DNA from: Planctomycetota bacterium | Lineage (GTDB): Bacteria > Planctomycetota > Phycisphaerae > FEN-1346 | Direction of reading: 5' to 3' | DNA: 7,122 nucleotides | NCBI GenBank assembly: GCA_026386995.1 | Contig: JAPLMO010000366.1 | Coordinates: 1-7,122, forward strand | Shown here: one piece after another, positions 4,794 to 7,122 of the stretch | Numbering within the stretch: position 1 is the stretch's first letter | How the letters are laid out: each line of letters starts with the position of its first letter | Notes under the pieces: model-generated | What the model was told of the DNA's origin: nothing | Database searches by the model: none | What the model saw: the letters and a program-made list of their open reading frames with translations, nothing else | Translations under genes and position numbers: made by a program

Positions 4794-6197
4794 ATGGCTG
4801 TCCCCGCGGAATCCGCGTTTGCCGTCCTCACGCCGCCCGGCCGGGGCGGCATCGCAGTCATTCGCTGCGTGGGTCCGGTTGCCGAAGCCGCGCTGGCGAA
4901 ATGTTTTCGGCCGGCGCATTCGAGCCCCGACCGTAAGGTCGGGGGCATGCCCCAGCCTGGTCAACTTGCCTACGGGCATGTCGTCGATGCCGAGGGGCGG
5001 CCGCTCGACGAGGTTATCCTGTACAACGCCGGGGCAGGCGCCGTGCGGAAATCACCCGCGGCTTCCGCCGCGGGCTCGAACTCGGCGGGCTTGATCTTCG
5101 AGATCAACTGCCACGGCGGGCCGGCGGCCGTGCGGGCGGTGTGCGACCGGCTTGCGGCCGCGGGCCTGCGCGAGGTCGATGCCGACCGCCTGATGGAACT
5201 CGAAGGCCTGCCGCGCATCACCCGCGACGCTCGCCGCGCGCTGCGTTGCGCCTTTACGCCCCTTGCCGCCCGTATCTTGCTGGATCAACTCAGCGGCGCG
5301 CTTGGCAGGGCGATCACCGAAATCCTCGCGGCCCTTGCCGCCGGCGGGGGCGAGGTTTATTTAGCCCACGGTGAACACACCGGGGGCCGAACATTCGCCG
5401 GCGCCCCCCCCGCGCCGCCCCCCGTGTATTCACGGGGGGCTAAATACGGCGCGGGTGCCAACGTCCTCGCGGCAATCGACGACCTGCTCCAGCGCTGGCG
5501 CACATGCGGACGGTTCCTCGCCGACCCGCCGCGTATCGTCATCGCCGGCCGGGCGAACGCCGGCAAGTCTACGCTTCTCAATCGCCTCGTCGGCGCCGAA
5601 CGGGCGATCACCTCGGCCGCCCCCGGCACGACCCGCGACTACATCGAAGCCGAGGCCGCTCTGGACGGCGTGCCGGTGATGCTCATCGACACGGCGGGCC
5701 TGCGCGATCCCGGCGGCGAGATCGAACGCCAGGGCATCGAGCAGGCCAGGGCGGAACTGGCGCGTGCGGCCGTCGTCATTTACCTCGTCGATGCCGGCGA
5801 GGGGGTAAACCCTGAAGATGAGGCAACGCTTCAATCGCTCGGCGACCGGGCGCTGGCCGTGCTGAGCAAGATCGATGCAGCGGGCGCTAAAGCCGTTCGA
5901 GCCCCGAGCGTAAGCTCGGGGTCACGCCACCGGGCCGGCGAAAGTGTGGCAATGCACGAGGGCAACCCCGACCTTACGGTCGGGGCTCGGCCCCAAGCCC
6001 TCTCGGCCCTGACGGGCGAGGGCGTACCGGCCCTAGTGGCGGCTGTGCTGGAGAAACTCGGCTGGCAGGCGCCCAGGCCGGGCGACGCGGCGCCCTTCAC
6101 GGCCGAGCAGGCGGCGGCGCTGGCCGCGGCGAGAGAGGACTTCGCGGCAGGTCGGATGGACGCGACTGCGCAGCGGCTTATGTCACTGCTTGAATAA
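4794..6197 (+). CDS. MnmE/TrmE-like GTPase, divergent, with in-frame palindromic repeat inserts
   Basis: This 467-residue protein has the MnmE architecture. MnmE with MnmG modifies the wobble uridine of certain tRNAs. The N-terminal TPPGRGGIAVIR (13-24) and the INCHGGP segment (104-110) match the TrmE N-domain. A potassium-type G domain follows: G1 GRANAGKST 252-260 (Asn255 kept), GTTRD 278-282, DTAGL 299-303, G4 SKID 358-361 (Ser for the usual Asn) and G5 SAL 404-406. The folate-site segment PGEFTxRAFxNGKLD is not recognisable, its place being taken by LPRITRDARRALRCAF. The C-terminal CxGK with its catalytic Cys is absent, the protein ending at LMSLLE. Five hairpin repeats encode residues about 42-50, 88-94, 189-218, 367-376 and 391-398. 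The ATG is 3 nt after the coaX stop with no clear Shine-Dalgarno sequence, suggesting coupling. tRNA modification activity is doubtful. Confidence 0.85.
   Translation: MAVPAESAFAVLTPPGRGGIAVIRCVGPVAEAALAKCFRPAHSSPDRKVGGMPQPGQLAYGHVVDAEGRPLDEVILYNAGAGAVRKSPAASAAGSNSAGLIFEINCHGGPAAVRAVCDRLAAAGLREVDADRLMELEGLPRITRDARRALRCAFTPLAARILLDQLSGALGRAITEILAALAAGGGEVYLAHGEHTGGRTFAGAPPAPPPVYSRGAKYGAGANVLAAIDDLLQRWRTCGRFLADPPRIVIAGRANAGKSTLLNRLVGAERAITSAAPGTTRDYIEAEAALDGVPVMLIDTAGLRDPGGEIERQGIEQARAELARAAVVIYLVDAGEGVNPEDEATLQSLGDRALAVLSKIDAAGAKAVRAPSVSSGSRHRAGESVAMHEGNPDLTVGARPQALSALTGEGVPALVAAVLEKLGWQAPRPGDAAPFTAEQAAALAAAREDFAAGRMDATAQRLMSLLE
4919..4944 (+). repeat. REP-like palindrome, family B copy 1, inside the mnmE-like gene
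   Basis: After TTCGAG, an 8-bp stem CCCCGACC/GGTCGGGG (4925-4932 and 4937-4944) encloses the loop GTAA. It is translated in frame as the SSPDRKVG segment near residue 43-50, a loop before the second strand region of the TrmE N-domain. The same element recurs at 5896-5921 and, inverted, at 5966-5989. Confidence 0.85.
5055..5074. repeat. REP-like palindrome, family D, inside the mnmE-like gene
   Basis: An 8-bp perfect stem CCCGCGGC/GCCGCGGG (5055-5062 and 5067-5074) encloses the loop TTCC. It is translated within the KSPAASAAGSNSAG segment (residues 86-99), where MnmE normally carries its SYTGEDVVE motif. It is a single copy in this window, so calling it a mobile repeat rests on its similarity in size and layout to the other inserts. 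Confidence 0.55.
5358..5446. repeat. Inverted pair of REP-like palindromes, family C, inside the mnmE-like gene
   Basis: Outer arms 5358-5380 and 5424-5446 are inverted repeats matching at 20 of 23 positions and ending in TATTTAGCCC/GGGCTAAATA. Each half is a hairpin. The left one pairs 5365-5373 with 5378-5386 (8 of 9 bp, loop AACA). The right one pairs 5418-5426 with 5431-5439 (9 of 9 bp, loop TATT). The whole 89-bp unit is read in frame as a Gly/Pro/Ala-rich stretch (about residues 189-218), just ahead of the helical linker into the G domain. A C8 run lies at 5404-5411. Confidence 0.85.
5896..5921 (+). repeat. REP-like palindrome, family B copy 2, inside the mnmE-like gene
   Basis: TTCGAG precedes the stem CCCCGAGC/GCTCGGGG (5902-5909 and 5914-5921) with loop GTAA. 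It differs from the copy at 4919-4944 only by one swapped base pair (C-G to G-C), so the hairpin is preserved. It is translated as RAPSVSSG, a different reading frame from copy 1, and lies between the G4 and G5 motifs. Confidence 0.85.
5966..5989 (-). repeat. REP-like palindrome, family B copy 3 (inverted), inside the mnmE-like gene
   Basis: Read on the minus strand it has CGAG, then the stem CCCCGACC/GGTCGGGG with loop GTAA, identical to copy 1. With copy 2 it forms an inverted pair separated by 44 nt, as in BIME elements. On the coding strand it is translated as NPDLTVGAR just before the G5 SAL motif. Confidence 0.85.
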
Positions 6198-6202
6198 GCG
6201 TA

Positions 6203-7122
6203 TCAGGAATAGATCCAGCGCAGAATGTCGCGGTACGTAATGACAATGAAGAGCAGGCCAACCGCGACCCAGCCGGCAATCCAGACGATCGTGCGGAGTT
6301 TCATGCTCACGGGCTTGCGCTTGATGGAGTCGATCAGCACGAAGAGCACGTGGCCGCCGTCGAACGGCGGCACCGGCAGGAAATTCAGGACCGCGATCGA
6401 GACCGTCAGCATGCCCAGGAAGTCCATGAACGTGCCGACGCCGTGGCTCGCCACGCTGACGGACCACTGAACGATCGCCACCGGCCCGCCGACGGCCTTG
6501 GTGCTGACCTGGCCGGACACGAACTGCTTCAGGTTCAGGTACACCCGCCCGAGCCACAGCACCGTCTGCCTCATGCCGCGCTGGGCGGCCGTGATCGGGT
6601 TGTAGATGCGCGGCAGGGGCGCATAGAGCGGTTCGCCGATCGCCTCGGCCAGGGTCAGGCGATCGTGAGAGACGGCTTTCGGCCGCAAGGTCGTCGTCAA
6701 CTCTTTGCCGCCCTGCTCTACCTTAATGGGAATCTGCTTGCCGCCGGCGTTGATGAAGATCTGGAACAAGGCCACCCAGTCGTCGGCGCGCCGGCCGTCG
6801 TCCCCGGCAGCGAGGATGATGTCTCCCGATGCCAGGCCCGCGGCGGCCGCCGGGCCGTCCGGCTCGACGTGGCCGACCTGGACGGGCGCGCCCCGGCCCT
6901 CGCCCATCGAAATCCCGATCCGCGGGTGATCGGTGCCCGGCATCATCACGGTCTTGCACGTGACGTCTACGGTCTTGCCGTCCCGCCGGAGTGCCAGGCG
7001 GATCTCGGCGCCCTTGCCAGCTGCCTTGATGACCTCGACCAGTTCTTTTTGGGCGGGCCAGCGCTTGTCCTGAACGGCCATGACGCGGTCGCCCGGCTTG
7101 ACGCCGGCCTCGGCCGCGGGCG
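6203..7122 (-). CDS. rseP: M50 site-2 protease, RseP-type, C-terminal part
   Basis: RseP-type intramembrane zinc proteases cut transmembrane anchors, such as anti-sigma factors, within the inner membrane. The frame is open at the window edge, so the gene starts upstream. The 305 visible residues lack the N-terminal HExxH zinc site. They begin inside a PDZ domain (PAAEAGVKPGDRVMAVQDKRW region, no codon at 7121-7122 complete). A second PDZ follows, with GISMGEGRG at bases about 6915-6889 and GPAAAAGLASGDIIL at about 6855-6812. Next come a linker, then the membrane segments and the NFLPVPPFDGGH motif, whose Asp codon at 6359-6361 provides the third zinc ligand. A final transmembrane helix (VWIAGWVAVGLLFIVI) ends at RWIYS. 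Two tandem PDZ domains are usual for the family. The stop lies 5 nt from that of the convergent mnmE-like gene. Confidence 0.92.
   Translation of the reverse strand, partial: PAAEAGVKPGDRVMAVQDKRWPAQKELVEVIKAAGKGAEIRLALRRDGKTVDVTCKTVMMPGTDHPRIGISMGEGRGAPVQVGHVEPDGPAAAAGLASGDIILAAGDDGRRADDWVALFQIFINAGGKQIPIKVEQGGKELTTTLRPKAVSHDRLTLAEAIGEPLYAPLPRIYNPITAAQRGMRQTVLWLGRVYLNLKQFVSGQVSTKAVGGPVAIVQWSVSVASHGVGTFMDFLGMLTVSIAVLNFLPVPPFDGGHVLFVLIDSIKRKPVSMKLRTIVWIAGWVAVGLLFIVITYRDILRWIYS

Noticed and set aside
4023..4979. A 318-codon minus-strand frame opposite coaX and the start of the mnmE-like gene
   Set aside because: No recognisable domain and no ribosome binding site. The plus-strand genes explain the sequence, and part of its start is only the translated palindrome at 4919-4944.
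4919..5989. The repeated palindromes as a CRISPR array
   Set aside because: Copies are few, irregularly spaced, in both orientations, and lie inside a coding frame. There are no regular spacers and no cas genes.
6198..6202. A shared terminator between the mnmE-like gene and rseP
   Set aside because: Only 5 nt separate the stop codons, and I see no hairpin with a T-tract on either strand around them.

Overview
The window is GC-rich DNA with dense bacterial coding. It most resembles a member of the Planctomycetota, perhaps a Phycisphaerae-like lineage. The reasons are a small secreted protein of a type I associate with planctomycetes, a secreted alpha/beta hydrolase of a kind common there, a shortened MnmE relative, and an abundance of small palindromic repeats. 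This assignment comes from recognising protein types and not from a database search.

Layout from left to right. Positions 1-81 hold the first 27 codons of a minus-strand gene, possibly a transposase. A spacer of about 250 bp (82-332) carries a candidate promoter and a strong hairpin ahead of a secreted hypothetical protein (333-1049, +), which ends at a rho-independent terminator. Next is rpmA (ribosomal protein L27, 1306-1539, +), with its own sigma70-like promoter and its own terminator. A secreted alpha/beta hydrolase (1594-2481, -) converges on rpmA. The intergenic stretch 2482-2784 separates this hydrolase from the divergently transcribed obg operon. It holds an extended -10 promoter for the hydrolase, a perfect 28-bp inverted repeat made of two REP-like hairpins, and a possible promoter for obg.

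The plus-strand cluster obg (2785-4020), coaX (4017-4790) and mnmE-like (4794-6197) has overlapping or nearly touching ends and is probably one transcript. Obg is the 50S-associated GTPase. CoaX is type III pantothenate kinase, the first committed step of CoA synthesis. The third gene is a TrmE/MnmE-type GTPase that lacks several motifs needed for tRNA modification. Convergent to it is the 3' part of an M50 site-2 protease of the RseP type (6203-7122, -), truncated by the window edge.

The most unusual feature is in the mnmE-like gene. Its reading frame contains five small palindromes at four sites, from three repeat families. Each has an 8-9 bp stem with a 4-nt loop. One family is present three times, and two of its copies differ by a compensatory base-pair swap. 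All are translated in frame and appear as odd low-complexity peptides between recognisable MnmE segments. This recalls the palindromic elements found inside Rickettsia genes, but in an unrelated lineage. A second oddity is that Obg ends in a lysine/arginine-rich, histone H1-like tail.
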